From a virus, in the IMG/VR virus record IMGVR_UViG_3300042453_004007, positions 1-21,002 of that record: DNA of 21,002 bases, one strand, 5' to 3'. Each line of letters begins with the position of its first letter. Position 1 is the stretch's first letter. Position numbers and translations under genes: made by a program. Shown here one piece after another: positions 14,156 to 20,925 of this stretch. The notes below the pieces were generated by a model. It saw only the letters and a list, made by a program, of their open reading frames with translations. It had not been told where the DNA came from and ran no database searches.

Positions 14156-14580
14156 CTCTTTTTTCCAATGGTGTACTTTGTTTGCAAGTTCCACTGAGGT
14201 TTTTCGTCAAATGACAATACCTTGATTTGTGACAGTGGTGCAAATCCTTGAATTCGTTCCGGGTGGCAGAGCTTCACCAGATTCCATTCAGCCAACATCA
14301 TGGCTACGGTGTTTCTTCGTTGCAAATCGTTCTCTGAAAGATCCGCTTGCTTGCCGTCAAGAATGAATAACTCTTTGAAGTGAACGATATAATATCGACC
14401 CTGTTTGTGCAAGATATGACAGCTTTGATATAGCGTCTTATCCTTTCGAGAGGCGACCCCAATTCGTGTGAGGGTTTCTCGAACTTTCAAAAAATCATCT
14501 TGGGTGTGTAACAACACCTGTATTGATGCGTAATTCGGAACTGCTGAATTACGAAATAGGTCATGTACGTTCATCTCCAT
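14152..14580 (-). CDS. regA: RegA translational repressor
   Basis: RegA binds AU-rich start regions of early phage mRNAs and blocks their translation; in T4 it targets gp44, gp45 and many early genes. The 142-residue protein (T4 122) contains the T4-like core DFLKVRETLTRIGVASRKDK, LYQSCHILHKQGRYYIVHFK, DGKQADLSENDLQRRN and a C-terminal KYTIG. It has about 15 extra N-terminal residues. The start is the ATG at 14580 with GGTGG eight bases upstream; an ATG at 14574 is possible. It overlaps gp62 by 20 bases and sits where T4 has it, after gp62. A TATAAATA octamer lies 93 bases upstream, inside gp62. Very likely correct. Confidence 0.93.
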   Translation of the reverse strand: MEMNVHDLFRNSAVPNYASIQVLLHTQDDFLKVRETLTRIGVASRKDKTLYQSCHILHKQGRYYIVHFKELFILDGKQADLSENDLQRRNTVAMMLAEWNLVKLCHPERIQGFAPLSQIKVLSFDEKPQWNLQTKYTIGKKR

Positions 14581-15019
14581 TTTTCAATCCACCTGTACTT
14601 AATCGTTTCTTAATGGCCAAAATTTGGTCGTCTGTCAGTATTGACAACGCCTGTAAAGCCTTTTCTGTGTTGTATTTATAATACTGCTTGACAACATCCA
14701 GATGCTCTACCAGTTGCGGCTTCACCCACTGCGTGAACCGCTGGCGCTTTCTGACACTATTTATAAGAAACGTGAACTGCATGTGGTTGTCCAACGAAGG
14801 ATACCGATTCATCTCATTCGCATAGAACAGCGTGTCCAACGAATGACTGAGGGCGCGATTGACGATGAATTTGTTATACTGCCGTTCGCCGTCTTCGACC
14901 TCCATCATGTTTTTCTTGGTGTGTTCGATGGCCTTCACATAATCAAATGGACTGATCTTGTGTGTCTTGGGCTTATCATCAACCTCCGGAAGAATCTCGT
15001 CGCCGTCTAAGTTACGCAT
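14561..15019 (-). CDS. 62: Clamp loader small subunit gp62
   Basis: gp62 joins four gp44 subunits to make the T4-type clamp loader. This one has 152 residues (T4 187). Recognisable core segments are SPFDYVKAIEHTKKNMM (~23-39), YNKFIVNRALSHSLDTLFYA, NEMNRYPSLDNHMQFTFLIN, VRKRQRFTQW and, near the end, DDQILAIKKRL. The ATG lies three bases after the gp44 stop without a clear Shine-Dalgarno (GAATAGCCT precedes it), suggesting coupling with gp44. Two perfect late-promoter octamers lie within the gene. Identification rests on the conserved core and the gp45-gp44-gp62-regA order. Confidence 0.92.
   Translation of the reverse strand: MRNLDGDEILPEVDDKPKTHKISPFDYVKAIEHTKKNMMEVEDGERQYNKFIVNRALSHSLDTLFYANEMNRYPSLDNHMQFTFLINSVRKRQRFTQWVKPQLVEHLDVVKQYYKYNTEKALQALSILTDDQILAIKKRLSTGGLKNGDERT
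14673..14680 (-). promoter_or_regulatory. TATAAATA octamer inside gp62 (candidate late promoter for regA)
   Basis: A perfect minus-strand TATAAATA lies in the coding region of gp62 (over Tyr-Lys-Tyr codons), 93 bases before the regA ATG. It may be a late promoter for regA and Hsp20, or may be there because of the codons. Confidence 0.4.
14758..14765 (-). promoter_or_regulatory. Second TATAAATA octamer inside gp62
   Basis: Another perfect minus-strand TATAAATA lies 85 bases upstream of the first, again inside gp62 (over Ile-Asn codons in a different reading phase). Two octamers in one 459-base gene are more than chance would suggest. Confidence 0.4.
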
Positions 15020-15022
15020 AGG

Positions 15023-15964
15023 CTATTCAAAGGTGCAAGACTTCATGATCTGCGATAGGCATGCGGTCATGTTGAGTTCTTGGTCATGACAGAACGCTGC
15101 CATATATTGATAGTGCGCCAAGATCAATACCAACTCTTCTGGTTGTGAGGTTTTTGGCAGGAACGCATCATAGATCTTGCGGAAGAGTGGTCCCACATCA
15201 TTGTTGACATGCGTGGCTACCCACTGCCGAATGTTATTGAACTGCTTTTTCTTCACGCACTCCAACAGATCTACCAGTCGAGCATCTGCCTGATTGCCGA
15301 GAGCCGCCGGGGAGATCTTTCCAGACGCCGCTTGTCGCTGAAGTTCATTCAGGACGCGACGAAAATCTGGGAAATGGTGTGTGATCAATGCGGCGACCAC
15401 CTTGCCGTCATACTCTACATTCTCTTGTTGGAGGATGTCTTTTACACGAGAGTAGAACTGCATGGCCAGCAGCTTTTTCTCATCGGGAGTGATAGAGAAG
15501 TCAATCACGGTTGTCCGAGAGTGCAATTCCTTGATGATACGATTCTTGTAGTTGCAGGTAAAAATGAATCGGCACACTCGGCTGTACTCTTCCATGAACC
15601 GACGAAGGGCTGGCTGCGTGGAATTTTGGTTGAGGTAATCAGCCTCATCCAAGATGACTACCTTGATATTAGATTCCAGCGACACGGTGCTGGCAAAGTA
15701 GCGAATCTTGGTTCGAAGCACATCAATCCCAGACTCCTCAGAGCCGTTGATGATCATGTATTCCACACCCATCTCTTTGCACATGGCCATCGCCACCGTG
15801 GTCTTGCCTACGCCAGAGGGGCCAGCCAGAATGAGATTGGGGATATTTTTCTGATCGACAAACGCCTGAAAGGTTTCTCGCAGTGATGTGGGGAGAACAC
15901 AGTCAGCCACCCGCTCAGGGCGCCACCGCTCTACCCACAGAAACTCTGATGTGTTTGGATGCAT
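15023..15964 (-). CDS. 44: Clamp loader large subunit gp44 (AAA+)
   Basis: gp44 is the ATPase of the clamp loader that opens the gp45 ring and places it on primer-template DNA. It has 313 residues (T4 319). The N-terminus has WVERWRPERVADCVLP, typical of clamp loaders. Walker A is GPSGVGKT (48-55), Walker B VVILDEAD (102-109), sensor 1 FIFTCNYKN (~134-141). The arginine-finger motif reads SRT (149-151) where most relatives have SRC; the Arg is kept. The ATG overlaps the gp45 TAA by one base (TAATG), a coupling arrangement. Confidence 0.96.
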   Translation of the reverse strand: MHPNTSEFLWVERWRPERVADCVLPTSLRETFQAFVDQKNIPNLILAGPSGVGKTTVAMAMCKEMGVEYMIINGSEESGIDVLRTKIRYFASTVSLESNIKVVILDEADYLNQNSTQPALRRFMEEYSRVCRFIFTCNYKNRIIKELHSRTTVIDFSITPDEKKLLAMQFYSRVKDILQQENVEYDGKVVAALITHHFPDFRRVLNELQRQAASGKISPAALGNQADARLVDLLECVKKKQFNNIRQWVATHVNNDVGPLFRKIYDAFLPKTSQPEELVLILAHYQYMAAFCHDQELNMTACLSQIMKSCTFE

Positions 15965-16695
15965 TAATTGATCGTTCGAAGAATTGGAAAATTTTCTGTG
16001 GTATGAATGCGCGAATTTTCTTCTGTTGCAACTAGGTAGGACGGGGTGCGACCCACCGACGACCCGCGACCCTCGAAATAAAACACAACAACTGACCCAG
16101 CCCGTCCAATTGCCTCACACACGTACACCGTATAGTCGTCTGGCATCATCTTGAACAAGTCCATGCTCATGATTGCGGAAAATGGCACACCACTCGGCGG
16201 CAGGTTGATCTTGAACCCGTGCTTCGACGACTTACTCTTAACCCGTAAAACGACCTCTGTTCCGTCTCCTACAACGGACAGGGTCGTCGCTTCAAGGGTA
16301 GACGCCGTCTTAAGAATCGTCTGCCATTCCTCCTTGGTGAGAGGAAAGGAATACACCTTCTGTAGATTTGGCAACTCTCGCTTTGGAAGGCTCTGAATAA
16401 GCGAGGCGTCTGTGTAAAAGTAATCCACAGACTGGTTCGACGACATGTGAACCGTAAGGTGATCCTCAGCAAATGACAAATGGCAATTCTTGTCAATAGA
16501 CAAAATCATCAAGAACTGATTTAGATCATAGAGAGAAAACTGGCGAGGGAATTCTTCTTCTACATGGACTCTCGCCTGAATGCTATTCACCTGATCGTTT
16601 TTGATGGACAGAAAATTTCCAGCCTCAACCGTAATGCTCTGGCTGATCTGAGAGAAGTTTCTGAGGATGTTTATGGTGTGGGGGCTAATCTTCAT
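15964..16695 (-). CDS. 45: Sliding clamp gp45
   Basis: The trimeric processivity ring for gp43; in T4 it also activates late transcription. The 243-residue protein (T4 228) starts MKISPHTINILRNFSQISQS, matching cyanophage and T4-type clamps, with EEFPRQFSLYDLNQFLMIL and a C-terminal half of clamp-like beta strands. I prefer the ATG at 16695 by family similarity; an ATG at 16704 would add MAP. Neither has a good Shine-Dalgarno, and the start overlaps the DUF3310 gene by 11 bases. Because late promoters occur in this window, this clamp probably also serves late transcription; that is inferred from T4. Confidence 0.94.
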   Translation of the reverse strand: MKISPHTINILRNFSQISQSITVEAGNFLSIKNDQVNSIQARVHVEEEFPRQFSLYDLNQFLMILSIDKNCHLSFAEDHLTVHMSSNQSVDYFYTDASLIQSLPKRELPNLQKVYSFPLTKEEWQTILKTASTLEATTLSVVGDGTEVVLRVKSKSSKHGFKINLPPSGVPFSAIMSMDLFKMMPDDYTVYVCEAIGRAGSVVVFYFEGRGSSVGRTPSYLVATEENSRIHTTENFPILRTIN

Positions 16696-17074
16696 CGGCG
16701 CCATTCGTTTGAAGAACTGGGCTATCTTGCAGGTAATGAATATGCAACAAGATCAATCCATAGTGCAAAATCTTCAAGATGTCCTTTCGATTGTAGCCTT
16801 CTTTCTTTCCATATCGCAGTGCATACTTGATGATGTTTCCTAAGACATAATCTTCACCCATTCCAGCCGCAATAATAACCTCTGCCGCCTGAATGCCACG
16901 CATTGCGTAGTGTTGTTTATAAGTAGACGCAATATACGCTTCTAGCTCGGCTAACCCGCTGATTTCGCTATACAGGCAATCTTCTGTCAACTTCCATGAG
17001 CCATCGTCTGTATGGTCATCATTACTGAAGAAATCGGGAATGATGTCTTCTAACGCTCTACTTTCACTTTTCAT
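16685..17074 (-). CDS. DUF3310 (SaV-like) domain protein
   Basis: This 129-residue protein has an acidic N-terminal half followed by the DUF3310 pattern at ~52-113: YKQHYAMRGIQAAEVIIAAG, DYVLGNIIKYALRYGKKEGY and RKDILKILHYGLILL. The family is widespread in phages as a short domain with a conserved GNxxKYxxRxxxK core; its biochemical role is unknown to me, though some members are annotated as nucleotide-kinase related. The ATG follows a very AU-rich stretch (ATAATAT) and has no Shine-Dalgarno. It lies three bases after the zinc-ribbon gene and overlaps gp45 by 11 bases, so it is probably co-translated in the clamp operon. Confidence 0.85.
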   Translation of the reverse strand: MKSESRALEDIIPDFFSNDDHTDDGSWKLTEDCLYSEISGLAELEAYIASTYKQHYAMRGIQAAEVIIAAGMGEDYVLGNIIKYALRYGKKEGYNRKDILKILHYGLILLHIHYLQDSPVLQTNGADED

Positions 17075-17077
17075 ATA

Positions 17078-17491
17078 TTATAGTTGTGATGGGTAACTAA
17101 CACCTAGCGAATTCATAAAAACAGGTGAAAGGGGGATGGTGTCTTTCCCGTGTTGCGGACATACCGTAACGAGCCAACCTGCTGGAGTCTTTCTCGTTTC
17201 TCCACAACCTACGGAAGTCTTTCTCGTTTCTCCGGGTTCACCACAAATCTCACAGATATGATGGCTGCGTAATGACAATTCCACGATCTTATCTTCAATG
17301 TCCTTGTCATAGATTGAGGTGTATACGCGAAGCCCCCCAAACTTTTCCTTCACCTGAATAACCTTCACCGGAAAGTTTCTCTCCTCCAGTAAGGCATAGA
17401 GTTCCTCAATCAGTGGGTGCCATCCGGCACCCACTGACATCTTTGCATGTTCCTTGTCACAAGGAAGAAACCGAAAGTTCTTGGTGTTCAT
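17078..17491 (-). CDS. Small zinc-ribbon phage protein with internal 10-residue duplication
   Basis: This 137-residue protein has the conserved phage pattern GWHPLIEELYALLEE (~23-37) and VIQVKEKFGGLRVYTSIYD (~44-62). A zinc-ribbon follows, with CEIC at ~80-83 and CPQH at ~111-114. Between the two zinc knuckles there is a tandem repeat, GETRKTSVGC then GETRKTPAGW, produced by a 30-base in-frame duplication. The ATG overlaps the stop of the MoxR gene as ATGA, so the genes are coupled. Many phages carry relatives as a hypothetical protein; its role is unknown. The longer loop may be a recent change, as the DNA copies are still identical over 17 bases. Confidence 0.75.
   Translation of the reverse strand: MNTKNFRFLPCDKEHAKMSVGAGWHPLIEELYALLEERNFPVKVIQVKEKFGGLRVYTSIYDKDIEDKIVELSLRSHHICEICGEPGETRKTSVGCGETRKTPAGWLVTVCPQHGKDTIPLSPVFMNSLGVSYPSQL
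17187..17233. repeat. Tandem 30-bp direct repeat inside the zinc-ribbon gene
   Basis: GTCTTTCTCGTTTCTCC occurs at 17187-17203 and again at 17217-17233, exactly 30 bases apart. The flanking bases of each unit are also partly alike. The period is ten codons, so the frame is kept. Confidence 0.9.
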
Positions 17492-18591
17492 GTGGACGAA
17501 TTCACAGACAAGACAGAGTTAATGACATCAAGCTCGCCCATGTCGGGGTGGACATACGGCTTCTGCCAATCCGGATCAACCTTGGTGTACAGGTCAAAAA
17601 ACGCCTTCTTGGTGTTATCATCAAAACGGGCAATCGACATGTTGATAGCCTTTTCACGGCTCTGAAATACCGCAAAGGCATTCACAATATGCTCTAGGCG
17701 CCGAGTGGTGATGATATCTTCAACCGCCCCGTCTGCATAAGACCGGCGAATAACATCTGACCAAGTAACGAGCTTCCCCGCAAAATCCTCGTCTACCACA
17801 CCAGTCTTCTTCATCTTACGGAGCACAATCAGGTTTTCCGTGTTCATGGGCGGGTATTCCTGCTGGAACGCCACGGCAAATCGCTCAAGGAACGCATCAT
17901 CAAGGATCTGCGCACTGATATATCGCGTGTCGTCCACGCCAAACCCCTTGGTGTTCGCCGTCGCGACAATGTTAAAGCCGGGAGCCGGATGAATTAGCTC
18001 CTGCGTCTTCTTGTTGAAATACGGCTTGCCCTCCAGAATGGACTGAAGGCACATGAGCTTGTTACTGCCGCGATCAATCTCGTCGAGGATAAGTACCGCT
18101 CCACGGCGCAGCGCAGTAAGCACCGGACCCTCGCGAAACACGACATTTCCATCAATCAGCGTATGACCTCCAATAAGGTCATCCTCATCCGTCTCAATGG
18201 AAATATTGACGCGAATAGCCTCTCGCTTGAGCGATGCACACGCCTGTTCCACCATAGTGGTCTTGCCGTTGCCTGACATACCGACGATGTAGACCGGAAA
18301 GAACATATTCGCAGAAATGATTTTACGCAAATCTGCGTAATGCCCAAATGCGACGAAAGTCGGATCCTTTACCGGAACGAGCGAAGACGCCTTGGTGGAG
18401 ATATTCGTCGAAGTCGCCTCTCCAGAGATTGAATACACCCCGTGCCGCACACGAAACTGACTGTTGGTTAGAATTGGCTGCGGTGAAACATTCACTCGCT
18501 GGGCAAGCTCAATAACTTCAGCCCGAGTAAACTCAGTCTTGCCAGAGGCGTTCATCGCGGTGCGAAGCGCAGAATCGATTTGCATGGTCAT
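17488..18591 (-). CDS. cobS: MoxR/CobS-like AAA+ ATPase
   Basis: This 367-residue protein is an AAA+ ATPase of the MoxR/CobS type, a core gene of T4-like cyanophages where it is usually named CobS. Walker A is GMSGNGKT (104-111), Walker B VLILDEID (~166-173), sensor 1 VATANTKG (~209-216), and an Arg finger lies in DDAFLERFAV. The segment ANTKGFG and ISAQILDDAFLERF is close to true CobS proteins. I place the start at the ATG at 18591 (MTMQIDSALRTAMNASGK); a TTG at 18624 lies upstream of the predicted transcription start, and an ATG at 18585 is possible. It pairs with the VWA/HExxH gene just upstream, the usual MoxR-VWA partnership. Since no CobN is visible, a cobalt-chelatase function is doubtful. 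Confidence 0.85.
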   Translation of the reverse strand: MTMQIDSALRTAMNASGKTEFTRAEVIELAQRVNVSPQPILTNSQFRVRHGVYSISGEATSTNISTKASSLVPVKDPTFVAFGHYADLRKIISANMFFPVYIVGMSGNGKTTMVEQACASLKREAIRVNISIETDEDDLIGGHTLIDGNVVFREGPVLTALRRGAVLILDEIDRGSNKLMCLQSILEGKPYFNKKTQELIHPAPGFNIVATANTKGFGVDDTRYISAQILDDAFLERFAVAFQQEYPPMNTENLIVLRKMKKTGVVDEDFAGKLVTWSDVIRRSYADGAVEDIITTRRLEHIVNAFAVFQSREKAINMSIARFDDNTKKAFFDLYTKVDPDWQKPYVHPDMGELDVINSVLSVNSST

Positions 18592-18611
18592 GTATGATGT
18601 GTGGGTGAATC

Positions 18612-18638
18612 CCTCTCCCCGCAATATACGAGGAGAGG
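18612..18638. repeat. Inverted repeat centred on the -10 of the MoxR promoter
   Basis: CCTCTCC (18612-18618) and GGAGAGG (18632-18638) are perfect 7-base arms around a 13-base spacer. The dyad centre at 18625 coincides with the -10 hexamer (18623-18628). Such placement fits a repressor operator, or a hairpin in messages reading through from the VWA gene. Confidence 0.65.
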
Positions 18639-18652
18639 AATGGTCGTGTCAA
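18623..18652 (-). promoter_or_regulatory. Sigma70-type promoter TTGACA-N18-TATATT
   Basis: On the minus strand a perfect -35 TTGACA (complement at 18647-18652) is followed after 18 bases by TATATT (18623-18628), five of six matches. It lies directly after the stop of the VWA gene at 18657. Initiation near 18616 leaves a leader of about 25 bases to the ATG at 18591. Confidence 0.75.
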
Positions 18653-18656
18653 GGGT

Positions 18657-20837
18657 CTATACGAGATTCTTCGAAATGGATGATGTGAATCGATTGATGA
18701 AGATCTTGTCGTTCACTTCGTTGATTCGATTGGTTGAAAACTGGTTTGTCAGATTTTCAATCTCCTGCTTTTTCAGATTCTTCGCGCTGGAGGACTTCCG
18801 TTTGGAGTTGATCGAATACCACCCACGCGGCGAGGAAGACGCCGAATCCAACGTCATGATAAAAAACGAGTCAAACCCAAGGATGTCAATTGACACCAAG
18901 TTGTGCTTCGTCGATAGATCTTCTAGAATAAAAATCTCCTGCTGCGGCCTGATATAGCCCTTGAATTTGTCAGCGATTTGCATCAGAAAGTTTGTGTATG
19001 ATGTCTCTCTGGAACTGTGCAGGTAACCGCCCGCCATCTGGTCCAACATCGTTTTTTCGACCAAGAAATACCCCAGCACATTTACCTTCTCGGTCTTACG
19101 AAGCAGTTCAAGTAGAACATATGGCATGAGGGCACCAGCGTTTCTCTCTGTCACCTTTTTGTAATCGGCCCCGTGAATCTTGGCATCTTTATGAACGACC
19201 ATCGTTTTAGTTGACAATGTCACAGCGGCGTTTGCTCCATCCACCAAACTACTGGTGGCATCTCCATCACTAAGAACTACTACATTCAACACTTCCGGCG
19301 CATAGGTTTTCTTGAAATTCTGGGTAACTGCGAACAAGGCTAGCGTTGCTTCCGCCAACGGAGTTCCACCCAATGTAAGATTGTGGGGAGTTGTCGGAAA
19401 CGGGCCGGTTGACCACGGAAATCCCAACTCGTTCACAAAATACTCTAGATCTTCTTTCAGCCGATTATACGTGCCAGCCGTCGCCAACAGAATCCCAACT
19501 GCCATCTTGAACGTGTTCTTGTCCATTCCACTATGCAACAACTGGTGCAGACGAAACGCTTCGTCTTTTGGGCGAAGGTTCAGATGATCATTCTTAAGTG
19601 TCCTGTTCCCACCAGCATAATGATAACCCGGCAGATTTAACCGTGTGTCGCTAAATGCATACATCTCAAACGGAATGTTGACACGCTGACAAAAGATCGC
19701 AAAGTTAATGGCTTGCTGTAAGGTGTTTTTCATGACACGGCACATGCTTGCTGAAAAATCCAGCAGCATGATCATGCCGTGATTCTTTGCTTGCGGAATG
19801 ATCGTGGTATTAAGAAACATGTCATCTGTGAACTTGTTCTTCCATAGACGATTCATGTCGAGCTTACCAGTACGGGCCGTTCGCTTCTTGTCCATCATAT
19901 GTGCCGCCTTCTTGACCTCAAATTCGCGTACCATCTGGTCAAGCTTTGCCTTGTTTTTTCTCACAAACCTCGCATACGCCGCGAACAGAAGGGGGTTCGA
20001 TATGCGGTGTTCTGGTGTTGTCAACTTAATGGCATCGTACAAAGCCTTCGACGGAATAACGCACTCTTCTAACGACGGAATGTTAAGCTTGAAGATTCGT
20101 TGCAGAGACTCTGTCGCAGTTCCATTGAAAGACACGCGACAAAAGGAGTCAAGTGGAGAATCCGTGAGGATCTCTGTCTCTTTCTGCCCACTAATATATC
20201 CTTCCGTACCCCCCCACTCGTAAACCTGATCGGGTTGGCCAGCTTCACGGAGGTCCGAAGTTTCGTGTTTATGATGTTGAAACAGCTTCTTCGCAACCGT
20301 TACCACATCTTCGAATGTTTGTACCGCGTCCATCTCGGCAATAAGCTGCTTCTCTGCTTCGTCCTCGAATTTGAGAAGCACTCGTGCGCCAAGCTTAAAG
20401 TGCAGATTAGCCCGATCCGCAAACACTAGATCGTGCATCTCCTTTTCGGTCTTCACACCAAAGAACCCATCCCGAAGCAGCACACCATACCCAGCGATCA
20501 TCGTGCGCCGAAGGCCGGGATATTTCCTCTGAATGTTCTTTTCGATACGAACATCTTCTACAATGTTCAATACCTGCTTGAAGATGCGCTGGGTCTTCCC
20601 GTCATATTCATCCAGCGCAGCAAGCCACTTGACAGGATCGGTATACAGGGCGTGACCGACCTCATGCCCAATCATGAGATCCTCGACATCCTCATCAAGC
20701 GAGGCCCACTGCGGAAGAACAAGCCGACGCGCCGTCACATCAAAATACGGGCTCTGACACTCTGCCGAATAGTCCACAATGATGTTTTCGGTCGAGAGTA
20801 GTTTGCCAAGGATGACCTTTTGTTCAGTGGTCTTCAT
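18657..20837 (-). CDS. VWA-domain protein with N-terminal HExxH metallopeptidase-like motif (CobT-like partner of MoxR)
   Basis: This protein has 726 residues. Near the N-terminus, LMIGHEVGHALYTDP gives HEVGH (H58, E59, H62), and about 32 residues on NIVEDVRIEK offers E94 as a third zinc ligand. The von Willebrand A domain occupies ~350-600 with the full MIDAS: DFSAS (D360, S362, S364), T492 in GGTPLAEA, and LSDGDAT (D524). The tail after ~650 is basic and Ser-rich. In phage annotations the relative is called CobT or peptidase; VWA plus MoxR pairs usually remodel or insert metals into partner proteins. The ATG has GGAG six bases before it and a consensus promoter. It starts the run with the MoxR ATPase 66 bases downstream. 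The substrate is unknown. Confidence 0.85.
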   Translation of the reverse strand: MKTTEQKVILGKLLSTENIIVDYSAECQSPYFDVTARRLVLPQWASLDEDVEDLMIGHEVGHALYTDPVKWLAALDEYDGKTQRIFKQVLNIVEDVRIEKNIQRKYPGLRRTMIAGYGVLLRDGFFGVKTEKEMHDLVFADRANLHFKLGARVLLKFEDEAEKQLIAEMDAVQTFEDVVTVAKKLFQHHKHETSDLREAGQPDQVYEWGGTEGYISGQKETEILTDSPLDSFCRVSFNGTATESLQRIFKLNIPSLEECVIPSKALYDAIKLTTPEHRISNPLLFAAYARFVRKNKAKLDQMVREFEVKKAAHMMDKKRTARTGKLDMNRLWKNKFTDDMFLNTTIIPQAKNHGMIMLLDFSASMCRVMKNTLQQAINFAIFCQRVNIPFEMYAFSDTRLNLPGYHYAGGNRTLKNDHLNLRPKDEAFRLHQLLHSGMDKNTFKMAVGILLATAGTYNRLKEDLEYFVNELGFPWSTGPFPTTPHNLTLGGTPLAEATLALFAVTQNFKKTYAPEVLNVVVLSDGDATSSLVDGANAAVTLSTKTMVVHKDAKIHGADYKKVTERNAGALMPYVLLELLRKTEKVNVLGYFLVEKTMLDQMAGGYLHSSRETSYTNFLMQIADKFKGYIRPQQEIFILEDLSTKHNLVSIDILGFDSFFIMTLDSASSSPRGWYSINSKRKSSSAKNLKKQEIENLTNQFSTNRINEVNDKIFINRFTSSISKNLV

Positions 20838-20863
20838 AAATCTCCGAAGAATGTTGTCTTCCT

Positions 20864-20909
20864 AACTTATAACCTCCCTCAACACGATTGTCAAGGGAGG
20901 TTATAAGTT
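20864..20909. repeat. Perfect 16-bp inverted repeat upstream of the VWA gene
   Basis: AACTTATAACCTCCCT (20864-20879) and AGGGAGGTTATAAGTT (20894-20909) pair perfectly around a 14-base loop, the longest perfect palindrome seen in the window. It follows the histone-like gene's stop by 16 bases. No U-tract follows on either strand. The loop holds the -35 and the distal arm the -10 of a promoter. Confidence 0.9.
20866..20894 (-). promoter_or_regulatory. Sigma70-type promoter TTGACA-N17-TATAAG
   Basis: On the minus strand a perfect -35 TTGACA (complement at 20889-20894) is followed at the ideal 17 bases by TATAAG (20866-20871), five of six matches. Initiation near 20859 gives a leader of about 22 bases with a good Shine-Dalgarno for the VWA gene. 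This is the best host-type promoter in the window. Confidence 0.8.
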
Positions 20910-20925
20910 GTTGAAATATAAGAGT

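Noticed and set aside
14132-14194. Hsp20 starting at the upstream ATG at 14194
   Set aside because: That start is inside regA without a Shine-Dalgarno, while the ATG at 14131 has AAGGAG at ideal distance and gives a normal Hsp20 N-terminus.
15209-15886. Plus-strand ORF of 225 residues opposite gp44
   Set aside because: gp44 on the minus strand has all AAA+ motifs. The plus ORF shows no domain and no convincing start signal; all long plus ORFs here are shadows.
17077-17082. Perfect TATAAT on the minus strand just before the DUF3310 gene
   Set aside because: It lies two bases before the ATG, and the hexamer 17 bases upstream (AGGTGT) is no -35. It would give a leaderless message at best.
17488-20837. 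Cobalamin (cobaltochelatase) biosynthesis locus
   Set aside because: Only the MoxR/VWA pair is present. No CobN or other cobalamin gene is seen, and the VWA protein has an HExxH motif instead of a typical CobT layout, so the pathway claim is not supported by this window.
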